From assembly GCA_948473085.1 (NCBI GenBank), contig CAOKWH010000009.1, positions 1 through 64,000 of the forward strand: DNA of 64,000 nucleotides, given 5' to 3'. The notes below the pieces were generated by a model, which ran no database searches, was not told the origin of the DNA, and saw only the letters and a list, made by a program, of their open reading frames with translations. The stretch comes from an uncultured Clostridia bacterium (lineage in GTDB: Bacteria; Bacillota; Clostridia; Oscillospirales; Ruminococcaceae). Positions within the stretch are counted from its first letter, which is position 1. Each line of letters opens with the position of its first letter. Shown here one piece after another: positions 52,255 through 61,269 of this stretch. Both the position numbers and the translations under genes were made by a program.

Positions 52255-53310
52255 ATGAAGGATGAACTGCGGCACCAGGGGTTTTTTCTTGGTGCCCAAA
52301 CCCCTTTGGGTACCATAAACTATGCCGACCAGGCCTGTACCCTGCCGGGACGCCGCTGCGTGATGCTGACAGGAGTCCCCTCCCCCGTGCAGCACATGGC
52401 CCTATCCCAGCTCAGGGAGCGGCTGGCCCGGGAAGGCACCCCCTGCCAGCCGGTCTATTCCCCAGCTGGCCCTGACCGGTTGGATGGCCTGCTGCTGCCG
52501 GAGCAGGAGCTCTTCTTTTTAGGGGGGCAGCAGCCAATCGGCCGGTTGGCCTATGCTTGTGCCCAACACCTTGCCATGGACACCGGCCAGCCGCCGGCCG
52601 CCACTGCTCAGTTAAAGCCCCTGCTGGATCAACAGGAAAGCGCCCTGGCCCAGGCACGGCTCTACCTGCGCATTGCAGCTGAAGCGGCAGAGCTTTGCCG
52701 CCGGCTGGTGCGCCAAGGTGTGGATGAGAGTAAAATACGCCGGTTGGCAGAAAAAATCTGCCGGCAGGAACTGGGGAACACCGGTCAGGGCGCCTACCAG
52801 GAGGAGCGTTTTCTCACCGGGTTTTGCGGCAGCGGCCAGCAGATTGTGGATTGCTCCGGCTGGGCCCAGCGCATCTACCTTTTGGAGGATGCTTACAGCT
52901 GCTTTGCCCCCGACCTGCTGGATATTATTGAGGAAACCGCCCATCGCCGGGGATACCATACCATTTTATGCCATTGCCCCTTAGCTCCCAAAACCCGGTT
53001 GGAACACCTGTTCATCCCCGAGCTTTCCCTGGGGTTTGTCACTTCCAACCACTCCCATGCCATGCCGGTGGAGCCCTGCAAGGTGATGAATGCCCGGCGC
53101 TTTACCGACCCCCAGCAGCTGCGCCGCCAAAAGGAACAGCTGCTGGCCAACAAGCATATCCAGCGCCGGATGCTCTCTTCAGCCTGCCAGTACCTGGCCC
53201 AGGCAGAACAAGCAGAACACGAGATAGAGCAGCTCGCCTTCCCCTACCCAAAAAAATTACAGCAGCTGGCTGAACAACTGGCTCACCGCTTGTGGGAAGC
53301 TGTTATGTAG
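52255..53310 (+). CDS. PRK06851-like protein with degenerate P-loops
   Basis: A 351-residue soluble protein. Its layout resembles the two-lobe PRK06851 ATPase-like family of Firmicutes: GFFLGAQTPLGTINYADQA opens each lobe-type segment, and the two half-signatures are PDRLDGLLLPEQELFFLGG and HLFIPELSLGFVTSN. In relatives as I recall them each lobe has a GxPGTGKS loop; here those positions read VMLTGVPSPVQHMALSQ and RIYLLEDAYSCFAPD, so ATP binding seems lost. Such genes in sporulators are suspected to act in spore formation, but this is not proven. GGAGG precedes the ATG. It lies alone between divergent and convergent neighbours. Confidence 0.72.
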   Translation: MKDELRHQGFFLGAQTPLGTINYADQACTLPGRRCVMLTGVPSPVQHMALSQLRERLAREGTPCQPVYSPAGPDRLDGLLLPEQELFFLGGQQPIGRLAYACAQHLAMDTGQPPAATAQLKPLLDQQESALAQARLYLRIAAEAAELCRRLVRQGVDESKIRRLAEKICRQELGNTGQGAYQEERFLTGFCGSGQQIVDCSGWAQRIYLLEDAYSCFAPDLLDIIEETAHRRGYHTILCHCPLAPKTRLEHLFIPELSLGFVTSNHSHAMPVEPCKVMNARRFTDPQQLRRQKEQLLANKHIQRRMLSSACQYLAQAEQAEHEIEQLAFPYPKKLQQLAEQLAHRLWEAVM

Positions 53311-53486
53311 CCGTTTCTGGCATTATAGGCCAAAACCGCCCACTATACTTCATATCTATGTTTTATAACTCCTGTTTATATCTTACTTATATGGGCTAAA
53401 ACTTAATTTTACCATCAAAAAAGGCCCTAATGAAGTCCGCTTTTGCAGGGTAAAGGGACGGTAAAGCAAATGGAACACCTAAAATA

Positions 53487-53495
53487 TGCTATAAT
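53487..53495 (+). promoter_or_regulatory. Extended -10 promoter of the esterase gene
   Basis: TGC-TATAAT, an extended -10 element with no good -35. The predicted start is only about 13 bases before the ATG, just at the AGAGGTG ribosome binding site. Confidence 0.5.
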
Positions 53496-53514
53496 AGGCT
53501 CAGAGGTGATGAAA

Positions 53515-54258
53515 ATGAAGGGAAGTATAACCACACTAATGATAGAAGGCCGGCGTATCGACCTGTATCTGCCGCCCCAGCCACTTTTAAAGGAGGATTG
53601 CCTCACGGCCTTTGTGGGGGATGGCGGGGCGCTGTTTGAGCTTGCCCCCACTATCCTACCCGCCCTGGAGGAGAAGATGGCAGAGGCAAACGAGGGCCTA
53701 ATTATTGCAGGCATGTACACCGATACCCGGGACGCCGATTACACACCCTGGCCGGCAAAGGGGTTTGACAGCAGCTATCCCGATTTTCCCGGGCAAGCAG
53801 ACCAATACATACACTGGATGGAAAGCCGGCTGCTACCCGCCCTATCGGCAGAACACCCCATCAGCGCCCTACCAGAGCGGCGCTGTATTGTTGGCTACTC
53901 CCTGAGCGGCCTTCTGGCTACCTATCTGCCCTTTGTCAGCCCCAGCTTCGGCTGGTCAGCCAGCATTTCCGGCTCCAACTGGTACCCGGGCTTTGTCGAA
54001 TATCTGACAGAGCATATCCCTAAAAACCCCAACTGCCGTTTTTTCCTCTCCTATGGCCGGGCAGAAGGGGCCGGCAAATATTCCATGTACCGGGACGCCG
54101 GAAAAATGGCCCAGACAGTGACAGCCGCCCTCTCGGCCCGCTGTGGAGCAGAACAGGTGCAGCTTATCAGCGATAACGGCAAGCACCATAACAAACGGGT
54201 ATCCCGTTTCACCACTGTGTTGCGTTGGTTTTTATCTGGTGGGCAGCTGCCTAAATAG
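53515..54258 (+). CDS. Alpha/beta-hydrolase, esterase D / enterochelin-esterase-like
   Basis: A 247-residue cytoplasmic alpha/beta-hydrolase of the esterase group. The nucleophile elbow is IVGYSLSGLLATY, the acidic residue lies around FFLSYGRAEGAG, and the likely catalytic His is in DNGKHHNKRVSRF. The N-terminal IDLYLPPQ and GMYTDTRDADYTPWP segments fit the Fes/esterase-D pattern. The substrate is unknown, perhaps an acyl or siderophore ester. The ATG at 53515 is seven bases after AGAGGTG; the ATG at 53509 is too close, and the frame open from 53443 has no support. Confidence 0.85.
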   Translation: MKGSITTLMIEGRRIDLYLPPQPLLKEDCLTAFVGDGGALFELAPTILPALEEKMAEANEGLIIAGMYTDTRDADYTPWPAKGFDSSYPDFPGQADQYIHWMESRLLPALSAEHPISALPERRCIVGYSLSGLLATYLPFVSPSFGWSASISGSNWYPGFVEYLTEHIPKNPNCRFFLSYGRAEGAGKYSMYRDAGKMAQTVTAALSARCGAEQVQLISDNGKHHNKRVSRFTTVLRWFLSGGQLPK

Positions 54259-54259
54259 C

Positions 54260-54298
54260 AAAAAGCACTGCTCCCCTATAAGGGGAGCAGTGCTTTTT
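54260..54298. terminator. Strong bidirectional terminator
   Basis: A perfect 18-bp stem (54260-54277 and 54281-54298) with an ATA loop, A/T at the base and GCACTGCTCCCC in the core. It separates the rightward esterase gene from the leftward chemoreceptor gene. Confidence 0.95.
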
Positions 54299-54313
54299 AT
54301 TTTATAGCTGCAA

Positions 54314-56083
54314 TCAATATTTGCTGTATGCACTGCTGCTAAAGTCGCCGCTATCGGAATAGTCCATTGCGCCATAATCATAGGAAGGGGCGCTGGAGCT
54401 GCTGGTTGTGCCAAAGCGGAACTCACTCATCAGGCGCTTCATCAAAGCGGCCTGGCTGGAGAGCTGCTCACTGGCAGCAGCCGACTGCTCACTGGTAGCA
54501 GAGTTGGTCTGGATAACTGATGCAATCTGGTCGATACCCTGGGAAATCTGGGTGAGCGAGTTGGCCTCTGTTGCAGACGCTTCGGCCACCTCGCTCATAT
54601 CGGCCATAGCCTGGCCGGCCAGCTTCATTGTCTTGTCCAGAGCCTTTACAACCTCCTGAACAATCTCGCTGCCCCCATCCACCGACTGTACCGAGTTTTC
54701 AATCAGAATCTTGGTAGCCTTTGCAGCCTCATCCGACTTGGAGGCCAGGTTACGCACCTCGTTTGCTACTACAGCAAAGCCCTTACCGGCAGAACCAGCA
54801 CGAGCAGCCTCTACAGCAGCATTCAGTGCCAGAATATTGGTCTGGAAGGCAATATCCTCAATAGTGGAAATAATGTTGCTTATCTCACGGGAGGACTCGG
54901 AAATCTTGTTCATTGCCGCTACCATTTCCTTCATGTGGGTAGCACTTTCCTCAACCTGATGGCCAGCCAGCTGGCTGTGCTCAACGGCCAGGTTACTGTT
55001 CTTGGCGTTATCCTGGGAATTGGCAGCAATGCTGTCCAATGTAGCAGCCAGTTCCTCAACCGAGCTGGCCTGCTCGGTGGTACCCTGTGCCAACGACTGG
55101 GCGCCAGCGGCAACCTGATCGGCGCCGGAAGCAACCTGGTCGGCGCTCTGGGCAACCTGGGTCAGAGTATTGCTCAAATTGCGGTTGATGGTCTGGATGC
55201 TGCTGAGTACACCGCTCAGCTCGCCTACATACATCTCCGCATTTCTGGAATGCACATCGAAGTTGCCCCGGGACATCTCCTCCAGCATATAGCAAATATC
55301 GCTGATAACATTGCTGAGAATCCCCTGGCTGGTGCGCAGAGAATCACACATCGAACCAATTTCGTTCTTGCTCTCATACTCCACCGGAACCTTCAGGTTA
55401 CCTGCACTAAAGCCATTGAGAGCAACCACAACCTCGCTGGTGGGCTGAACAATACCATGAATAATTCTAAAGGCCAGAATCAGCACAGCAATGGTGGAAA
55501 CCACCAGCAGCGCCGCCAGGAAATAGACAGAATTCTGAATCAATCTGTGCTGTGCATCCACTGCGTCAGCCTGGGCAGCCATCATAATTTCGCTGACTTC
55601 CTGGGCCAGTGAAGCTGTAGTACTCAGCTTTGGGGTACAATCATTTCGGATCAGTTCGATAGCCAGTTCGCTATCGCCAGTATTGATTGCAGTTACGAGA
55701 GCCGATACGGAACTTTTCCAGCTGTTTACAGCTGCAATATACTGATCCAGTTTGGCAGAATCCCCAGGGTAAACCTGCTTGAGTTTAGCCAAATCGGACT
55801 CCAAGGCGGACAAATTTTCATTCATTCTGCTTTCCAGGGCAGCATTGCTGGGATCACCGGGGGTCAGCGCCATGTTGCGCAGGTTCCGGGCAGCAATGTT
55901 AGTGTTAATCCGACAATCCGCAATCAGCTCACGGGCTGCAATTTCGGTTGAAACCACCTGGTCAAACGATGCGCTCAGGTTGTTCATTGTCATCATAGCA
56001 AAGATAACCATCATCAGCGATGTGAGGATTGTAATCCCATATCCGATGATCAAGCTTGTACGAACTTTCATGTTTTTGAGCAT
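54314..56083 (-). CDS. Methyl-accepting chemotaxis protein
   Basis: A 589-residue chemoreceptor. It has a transmembrane helix at residues 8-29, a four-helix-bundle sensor of the 4HB type (about 30-185), a second helix (about 186-208), a HAMP domain (about 210-265) and the signalling coiled coil. The hairpin tip is [20 protein letters not shown] in part ([19 protein letters not shown]), where CheA and CheW dock. The C-terminal tail is Ser/Tyr/Asp rich and ends SSAYSKY, with no pentapeptide for CheR/CheB binding that I recognise. GGAGG precedes the start. Downstream partners CheA/CheW are not in the window. Confidence 0.95.
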   Translation of the reverse strand: MLKNMKVRTSLIIGYGITILTSLMMVIFAMMTMNNLSASFDQVVSTEIAARELIADCRINTNIAARNLRNMALTPGDPSNAALESRMNENLSALESDLAKLKQVYPGDSAKLDQYIAAVNSWKSSVSALVTAINTGDSELAIELIRNDCTPKLSTTASLAQEVSEIMMAAQADAVDAQHRLIQNSVYFLAALLVVSTIAVLILAFRIIHGIVQPTSEVVVALNGFSAGNLKVPVEYESKNEIGSMCDSLRTSQGILSNVISDICYMLEEMSRGNFDVHSRNAEMYVGELSGVLSSIQTINRNLSNTLTQVAQSADQVASGADQVAAGAQSLAQGTTEQASSVEELAATLDSIAANSQDNAKNSNLAVEHSQLAGHQVEESATHMKEMVAAMNKISESSREISNIISTIEDIAFQTNILALNAAVEAARAGSAGKGFAVVANEVRNLASKSDEAAKATKILIENSVQSVDGGSEIVQEVVKALDKTMKLAGQAMADMSEVAEASATEANSLTQISQGIDQIASVIQTNSATSEQSAAASEQLSSQAALMKRLMSEFRFGTTSSSSAPSYDYGAMDYSDSGDFSSSAYSKY

Positions 56084-56280
56084 ACCTTGCTCCTCCTCAT
56101 TTTGAATTGAGAATTGCGAACCACGCCCAAACTTCTGACCTCACCGATATGTACCCCAGTCGGCTAACACTCAGGAGCCTCAGCGCCCATTATAGAAAAA
56201 CTCTCATTATTTCGTTTTCGACCTGTTGACACAAAAAACAAGCAAATTTGGTAAAATAATTCCCCGGACTTTGGTGCCTT

Positions 56281-58146
56281 TTACCGGAAAGCCACTGCTA
56301 CGCATTTTTCCGCTGTATTCATATAAATACGGCAGTTGTTGTAGCTCTCCATCAGTTCCAGGAGGTTACCATTGATTGTCACCTGCACAATGGGGTACAG
56401 CTTCCCAATTTGAATGCTGGCCCGCTCAATGTTCTTCTCCTCTTTGCGTATCTCATCCATCCGCTGCAGCAGCTGGCGCTGTTTCATCTGCAAAATCTTC
56501 AGCTCCAAACTGCCCTTTTTATCCTTATTTTTGGCCTTGAGCTGGTTTAGCTCGTGTTCTATCATATCCAACTCACGGTTTAGATACTCCTTCTGAAGGA
56601 TAAAACGGGGGGTGGCACCCAGCGAAAGGGTGGTAAGCCGGCCAGCCTTGTTGCCAATAATATTGGCCTCAATGCCGCGCATGGCCATAATATGCCCGCC
56701 AATGATAACCCCACGGCCGCTACGGACAACTACCTTGCCGTTGCAATGCACTTCGCAGTTGACAATGCTGTCCATATAGATATCGCCATCCGCACGGGCA
56801 GTGGCGTTTTCCAGGTACTTGCTGTGAATATCCTTGCCGGCAATCAGTGTGCCCACCACATTGCCGCTCATGCCGTGGTTGACAATGATAGAACCGCCCG
56901 CCGTAATCTGGGATCCTTCCACTGTGCCGCCAACTGTAATATCCCCTCTGGCCTGAATGGTAAAGCCAGCCGGAACATTGCCACGGATAATCAGGTTGCC
57001 CTGCACATCCAAATTGCCCACCGACATATCCACATCCCCGGGAATGACAATGGTGTCACTGACATGGAAACGCTCGTTTTTAAAGGCAATCTGCCCAGTG
57101 ATTTTGGCATGTAGGGTGAGGCCATCCTCACTGACATAGGTATTCTCCCCCATTGGCATCTGGGGGAAACGGCCCACCCTGGCCTTGACAGTGCGGTTAC
57201 GGATATCCACACCGTCCTGTCCCGGCAGGGGCGGGGTAATTTTGCTGATAACAGCGTCCTGCTGAATGGGCACAAGCCAGTTGAGATTGTTGAAATCCAC
57301 AATCCCCTGGGCGTTTTCGATAAAGTATGGGGTACCTACTGTCCGGGGAAAATAGTCGATAATTGTGCCGTTTTCGCCCGGAACCGGCGCAATGCCCTGG
57401 GCCACCAAAAGCAGGCGGAAAGCATTTCCCGGCTGGCTCAGCCGGATTATTTCCTTTTCAATCTGGCCAAATACCACGCCGGCTGTGGACATCTGGTCTA
57501 CTATTTGCTGCTGGGTAATTCCGGCGCCGCCGCCCAAGGGTGGGAGCACCATACACCAGGCCTTGCTCCAGTTGGGAGCCACCAGCACTACGGCTTCGGC
57601 ATCCATTGGAGGAGACATTTCCATTTCGCCCAACAAGGCGTCCAGCTCCTCCTCGCTGCTGCCCTCCGGCAACAAGCCCTCAGCCAAAACCCGGTTTTGA
57701 GCGGCAATCTCCTCTGCGCGCAGGACATAGTTCTTGGCGCGCTCCTCCAGCTCATCCAGAAAAGCATGGAATATATTCGGCTTTAGATCGACCATGGCGA
57801 ACAAATCCTCTGCCGAAAAATCGGTGTCTGGGTTATCCTCATATTCCCGCATCCAGTCGCCATACAGCTTGCGCAAATAAGGTGGTAAGGGGGTTTTGTC
57901 CGAATCCGCCGGCACCTCATCTGCTTCGGCAGCAGCTGGCCCTGCCCCGGCCTCGGCCTCAGCATCCGCCTCCGGTTCCCCATCCAATTCTGCCTTCGGC
58001 TGGCTTTTTTTCTCACTTTTAGGCCCAGCTACCGCTTTACGCCACAAGGACAATAGAATACTGCCCTCTCCGCTTTCTTCTGCAACTACCGGCTCCTCAT
58101 CCTGAGTTTTCAGGTTTTCCATTTTGTCCAAACTCAATTCAATCAT
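56281..58146 (-). CDS. fapA: FapA family protein (DUF342)
   Basis: A 621-residue cytoplasmic protein of the DUF342/FapA family, which in some bacteria controls flagellar placement or assembly. An acidic, Ala/Glu-rich N-terminus (about 30-85) leads to a beta-helix region with repeats such as GNLDVQGNLIIRGNVPAGF in parts (GNLDVQGNLII, NVPAGFTI), RGDITVGGTVEG, and ANIIGNKAGR. A coiled coil follows (about 515-590) with KILQMKQRQLLQRMDEIRK in part. It lies 59 bases downstream of the CheY-like gene and upstream of the chemoreceptor, so motility function is likely. Confidence 0.9.
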   Translation of the reverse strand: MIELSLDKMENLKTQDEEPVVAEESGEGSILLSLWRKAVAGPKSEKKSQPKAELDGEPEADAEAEAGAGPAAAEADEVPADSDKTPLPPYLRKLYGDWMREYEDNPDTDFSAEDLFAMVDLKPNIFHAFLDELEERAKNYVLRAEEIAAQNRVLAEGLLPEGSSEEELDALLGEMEMSPPMDAEAVVLVAPNWSKAWCMVLPPLGGGAGITQQQIVDQMSTAGVVFGQIEKEIIRLSQPGNAFRLLLVAQGIAPVPGENGTIIDYFPRTVGTPYFIENAQGIVDFNNLNWLVPIQQDAVISKITPPLPGQDGVDIRNRTVKARVGRFPQMPMGENTYVSEDGLTLHAKITGQIAFKNERFHVSDTIVIPGDVDMSVGNLDVQGNLIIRGNVPAGFTIQARGDITVGGTVEGSQITAGGSIIVNHGMSGNVVGTLIAGKDIHSKYLENATARADGDIYMDSIVNCEVHCNGKVVVRSGRGVIIGGHIMAMRGIEANIIGNKAGRLTTLSLGATPRFILQKEYLNRELDMIEHELNQLKAKNKDKKGSLELKILQMKQRQLLQRMDEIRKEEKNIERASIQIGKLYPIVQVTINGNLLELMESYNNCRIYMNTAEKCVAVAFR

Positions 58147-58205
58147 CCCCTAATTTCGCAAGTTTCTACCTTATCAATGGCATTCCCATGCTTCAGGCCT
58201 GGCAG

Positions 58206-58574
58206 TTACCCCTCCAAAATGGCATCAAAGGCGGATATAATATCTGCCGCTTCAAAGGGCTTTGCCAGGAAACCGCATGCGCCGCTCTGGGCCGCATCAG
58301 CCATTGTATCGTCAAATACCATAGAGGTGACAATCAGCGCTTTTGCCTCGGGGTGGGCCTGCATCAGGTTGTGAACAGCCTCAAAGCCGTCAATTCCCGG
58401 CATGACTACATCCACAGTTACCAAATCGGGCCGGTACTTTTCATAGGCATCCAAAATACCTTCCCCATTCGGGCAGTAATAGGCGATTTCATACTTCTCA
58501 CAGGACCGCAGCTTGTACTTCATCTCCTCAAACATAAAACGCGAATCGTCAACTACCAATACTTTTTTTCCCAT
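58206..58574 (-). CDS. CheY-like single-domain response regulator
   Basis: A 122-residue receiver domain without an output domain. The acidic pair is VVDDSRF, the phosphoacceptor is Asp55 in LVTVDVVMPGIDGF, the switch Thr in LIVTSMVFDD, and Lys in GFLAKPFEAADI. This is the form of CheY, which binds the flagellar switch. GGAAGGAG precedes the ATG and an extended -10 (TGT-TATAAT) lies near 58590. The FapA gene follows. Confidence 0.92.
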   Translation of the reverse strand: MGKKVLVVDDSRFMFEEMKYKLRSCEKYEIAYYCPNGEGILDAYEKYRPDLVTVDVVMPGIDGFEAVHNLMQAHPEAKALIVTSMVFDDTMADAAQSGACGFLAKPFEAADIISAFDAILEG

Positions 58575-59044
58575 CTCGTTCTCCTTCCAAATTATAACAC
58601 ACAGCCTACCGAAAAATGTCCAAACCAGCAGACCGCCCCGCTGCTGTTACCTCCACTTTGTTTGGGCATGCTTTGCGCTGTGCTACTCTACCGGATGTAC
58701 GCCGCTGTCCTGCTGTCGGCAGGGAGGAATTGCTCCTCCTAGCACCGCTGCCGGTGAGAAAGGCAGCAGCGCCGTTTGTCGATGCGCGTATTCCGGGTAT
58801 TCGGGTTTGCTATTATGCTATGCCTAATCCGCCTTGCACTATGCCTGCCACCAGTGAAAACAGGCGGGCACACCGGCAAAGCCTGCTCCATAGCAGGCTG
58901 CAACATACCCCCGGGAATGGTACCAGATGTATGCCCTCTCCTATCCATCGGCGGTGATAACATATAAAACCCTGTATTCTTATTATTCGTCTAATTTGAA
59001 AAAAAGTCAACCCCTTTTCTTGCCCTATTTGGCGGCCGATTGGA
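58575..59044. other. Non-coding region, 470 bases
   Basis: No convincing gene on either strand; short frames here are rich in Pro, Arg, Cys and have no ribosome binding sites. Besides the promoter of the CheY-like gene at its left end, it has GC-rich inverted segments (for example around 58700-58770 and 58880-58900) that may fold, but no known RNA family is recognised. Confidence 0.4.
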
Positions 59045-59080
59045 CAAAAAACAGAGGCCTGCCAAGCAAGCCCCTGTTTT
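59045..59080 (-). terminator. Terminator of the flagellar rod gene operon
   Basis: On the minus strand AAAACAGGGGC pairs with GCCTCTGTTTT (one G-T pair) over 11 bp, followed by TTTTTTG. It lies just after the MotA-like gene. Confidence 0.8.
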
Positions 59081-59118
59081 CTTCTGCTGTACATCCCTTC
59101 CTGCCCGGAAGCCACAAG

Positions 59119-59574
59119 CTAATTCATCTCTTTTAACAGTTCCTGCTTATAGTTCCGGTACACATTTACCACCATATCTTCGTACTCAATGCCAAAGTAG
59201 GAGGGCAGCAGGTAGTTGAATATGTAGTCGTTCCCTGCCTCTTCGCTGAGGGCGCACATGGTTTCCATAATAATAATCTCGCTCAAAAACTGGTGGTTGG
59301 TCAGCTGTTTCGAGGTCATAATATAGTTGCAGAGCAGCTTGCGGATTTTGTCGGCGTCGGGAATTTCCACTGCCATATTCACTGCCTTGCGCAAAAACAT
59401 ATCGGGGTAGCGGTTGGTATCCTGGATGAGTTCATCCATCTTCAGCAGCCCGTACTGCTGGGCGGCAAAGGCCAGTTCGGCCAGTTGCCTCACTACAAAC
59501 AGGCACTCCTGCTTGCCCTCACGGGTGCACTGGATATGCTGTGCAAAATATTCGGTGTCCATTTCTCGGTACAT
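59119..59574 (-). CDS. Soluble protein resembling the MotA cytoplasmic domain
   Basis: A 151-residue helical protein with no membrane segment. The part RQLAELAFAAQQYGLLKMDE followed by FLRKAVNMAVEIPDADKIRK matches the pattern of the cytoplasmic domain of flagellar stator MotA (A..ARxxGLLxLE, then FLxxGLxLxxDGxDxxxIxxxL). The four membrane helices of MotA are absent. It could be a stator-related regulator or a flagellar assembly factor unique to this lineage. It is the last gene after flgC, 71 bases on, with GGAGG upstream of its ATG. The identity is inferred from pattern only. Confidence 0.6.
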   Translation of the reverse strand: MYREMDTEYFAQHIQCTREGKQECLFVVRQLAELAFAAQQYGLLKMDELIQDTNRYPDMFLRKAVNMAVEIPDADKIRKLLCNYIMTSKQLTNHQFLSEIIIMETMCALSEEAGNDYIFNYLLPSYFGIEYEDMVVNVYRNYKQELLKEMN

Positions 59575-59645
59575 ACTGGTTCCTCCGTTTTAGTTGGCAA
59601 GCAGCCCGGAGCGCCTACCGCGCCCCGGGCCTGTTTTTGCCGCTT

Positions 59646-60080
59646 CTATTTGCCAATTTCCAGCGCTTTCAGTGCCAGCGACTTCACAATCGACAGGGCG
59701 GTTAGGTTGGCCTCGTAGGCGTTGGAGGCGGCCATCAGGTCAATGCGCTCCTCAGTGGTATCCACATTGGGCATCATGACATAGCCATCCTCATTGGCAT
59801 CGGGGTGGGAGGGGTCATACACCGGAATAAAATCCCGCTGGCTCTCCACCACCTCTGTTACACGGACACCACCGCCGGTAATGCGGGCCTGTTCGTCCCG
59901 CAGCGCGTTGGAAAAGTTCAGCGCCCGCTCCTGAAAAATCACCTGGTGGCGGCGATAGGGCTCGCCGGAAGCGGTGCGGGTGGTGTTGACATTGGCCATA
60001 TTTTGCAGCGCAATATTCATCCGGAACCGCTCGGCTGTCATGGCAGAACCAATAATGTTCATGGAATGAAACAAGGACAT
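59646..60080 (-). CDS. flgC: Flagellar basal-body rod protein FlgC
   Basis: A 144-residue rod protein of the flagellar basal body. Family signatures are MNIIGSAMTAERFRMNIALQ in part (SAMTAERFRMNIALQNMANV split as SAMTAERFRM and NIALQNMANV), DYxPVYDPSHPDA-type DFIPVYDPSHPDAN, and the C-terminal LMAASNAYEANLTALSIVKS in parts. Both terminal heptad regions needed for rod packing are present. GGAGG precedes the ATG; flgB is 15 bases upstream. The next gene is not fliE, unlike in most flagellar operons. Confidence 0.96.
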   Translation of the reverse strand: MSLFHSMNIIGSAMTAERFRMNIALQNMANVNTTRTASGEPYRRHQVIFQERALNFSNALRDEQARITGGGVRVTEVVESQRDFIPVYDPSHPDANEDGYVMMPNVDTTEERIDLMAASNAYEANLTALSIVKSLALKALEIGK

Positions 60081-60095
60081 GGCTTTTTTCCTCCC

Positions 60096-60443
60096 TTACT
60101 TGGCCGACTGGCTCAGCACATAGCGGATGTTGCTGAACTGGCCGGTAATTTTTTGATAGAGATAGAGCTGACGCACATAGTTTTCGTACAGCTTCATGCT
60201 TTCGGTGTCGGCATCCACATTGTTGCCGTCGGCCCGCATGGAAGTACTCTCGTCGGTGGTGACATACGCCTTGACATTGTACTTGCCGTCCTTGCCGTGC
60301 AGAATATCCTCAAAGCTGACCGACTTGGACTTATAGCCTGGGGTATCCAGGTTGGCAATATTTTGCAGGATAGCATCCTGCTGCAGCGACAGGCCGTTCA
60401 GGCTGGTGCGCATAATGCCCATGGAATAGGAATTAAACAACAT
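60096..60443 (-). CDS. flgB: Flagellar basal-body rod protein FlgB
   Basis: A 115-residue proximal rod protein. The conserved N-terminal LQQDAILQNIANLDTPGYKS (rod-protein motif ANxxTPGY) is present, as is KLYENYVRQLYLYQKITGQF at the C-terminus. Length is slightly short for FlgB but normal for clostridia. AGGAGG precedes the ATG. The sortase gene ends 13 bases upstream, so the two should be on one mRNA. Confidence 0.95.
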   Translation of the reverse strand: MLFNSYSMGIMRTSLNGLSLQQDAILQNIANLDTPGYKSKSVSFEDILHGKDGKYNVKAYVTTDESTSMRADGNNVDADTESMKLYENYVRQLYLYQKITGQFSNIRYVLSQSAK

Positions 60444-60456
60444 TTTTAGTACCCTC

Positions 60457-61269
60457 CTAAGATTTTGGCGATTCGGTAAGGGGTGTAAGCTCGGCCTGCG
60501 CGGGATAATCGGCGCCCTCGGGCAGCAGTTTGGCCATTACCACAAACCGGTATTGGCTGCTGTTGTCACCAAACAGCCCAGTGCAGGTGGAAAGCACCAG
60601 GATATGGTCCTCGGGGCCCACCTCCACCCCATAGTCGTACAGCGAGCGCTCCATAAAGGTTTTGGCCATTTTGTCCACGCCCCCTTCCGGGTTGGCGGAA
60701 ATAAAGTCAAAGTCCAGCTTGGTATAGCCCACGGCAAACACCTGCCAGTTCATGTAGTTTTCCAGGGTGGAAAACTGGATAACCGGGGTATTCCTGGCAA
60801 AAGTTTCGTCGGCAAAGTGGAACAGCTGGGAGAAGCGGGGGCCATCCGGCGAATCGGTGAGGTCGCTGTGCCCGTAGATGACAATATTGGGGGATAGCTC
60901 CTCCCGCGGGCCCACCGAGCACTCATAGTCGGCAAAGTAGCAGCCGTAAATATCCTGCTCCCGGCGCTCGTTACGGCGCAGATAGGTTACATTGTCGTGG
61001 GACTGCAGCACGCTGTTGTTGATATCGGTGCCGGCAATGTGCAGCCAACCCACAGTGTCCTGGTTCCGGGACATCTCATAATCCAGGGCGTTCTGCACAT
61101 CGGCAGGGGTGTCCATCGTCCGGCGGGTGTTCATCTGGGGCTGGTTCACCGGGGTGTTCACCAGCATGGGGTTCTCCCCGTCATCCTGGGGGAACAGCAG
61201 CAGGTAGCCAATGCCACCGGCCGCCAATATCCCCCCCAGTATAAGCAGGGCAAGCAGGACTTTTTTCAT
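60457..61269 (-). CDS. srtB: Class B sortase
   Basis: A 270-residue membrane-bound transpeptidase that attaches proteins to peptidoglycan or to each other. An N-terminal transmembrane helix (VLLALLILGGILAAGGIGY) and a linker precede the catalytic domain: VGWLHIAGTDINNSVLQ, the catalytic His134 in IVIYGHSDL, and Cys229 in LSTCTGLFGDN with Arg241 in SQYRFVV, the TLxTC-type triad of class B. The ATG overlaps the stop of the upstream cadherin-like gene as ATGA, so translation is coupled. The next gene downstream is flgB. Confidence 0.95.
   Translation of the reverse strand: MKKVLLALLILGGILAAGGIGYLLLFPQDDGENPMLVNTPVNQPQMNTRRTMDTPADVQNALDYEMSRNQDTVGWLHIAGTDINNSVLQSHDNVTYLRRNERREQDIYGCYFADYECSVGPREELSPNIVIYGHSDLTDSPDGPRFSQLFHFADETFARNTPVIQFSTLENYMNWQVFAVGYTKLDFDFISANPEGGVDKMAKTFMERSLYDYGVEVGPEDHILVLSTCTGLFGDNSSQYRFVVMAKLLPEGADYPAQAELTPLTESPKS

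Noticed and set aside
56084..56280. A possible sigma-28 promoter (GCCGACTG) upstream of the chemoreceptor
   Set aside because: It has only a partial -10 match and no TAAA-type -35 at 15 bases.
58616..58957. A 113-codon plus-strand frame in the 58575-59044 gap
   Set aside because: Pro/Arg/Cys-rich, no ribosome binding site, no family resemblance; treated as non-coding.
58575..59044. A cyclic-di-GMP or other known riboswitch in the gap before the CheY-like gene
   Set aside because: The conserved core sequences of the known motility riboswitches were not found on either strand.
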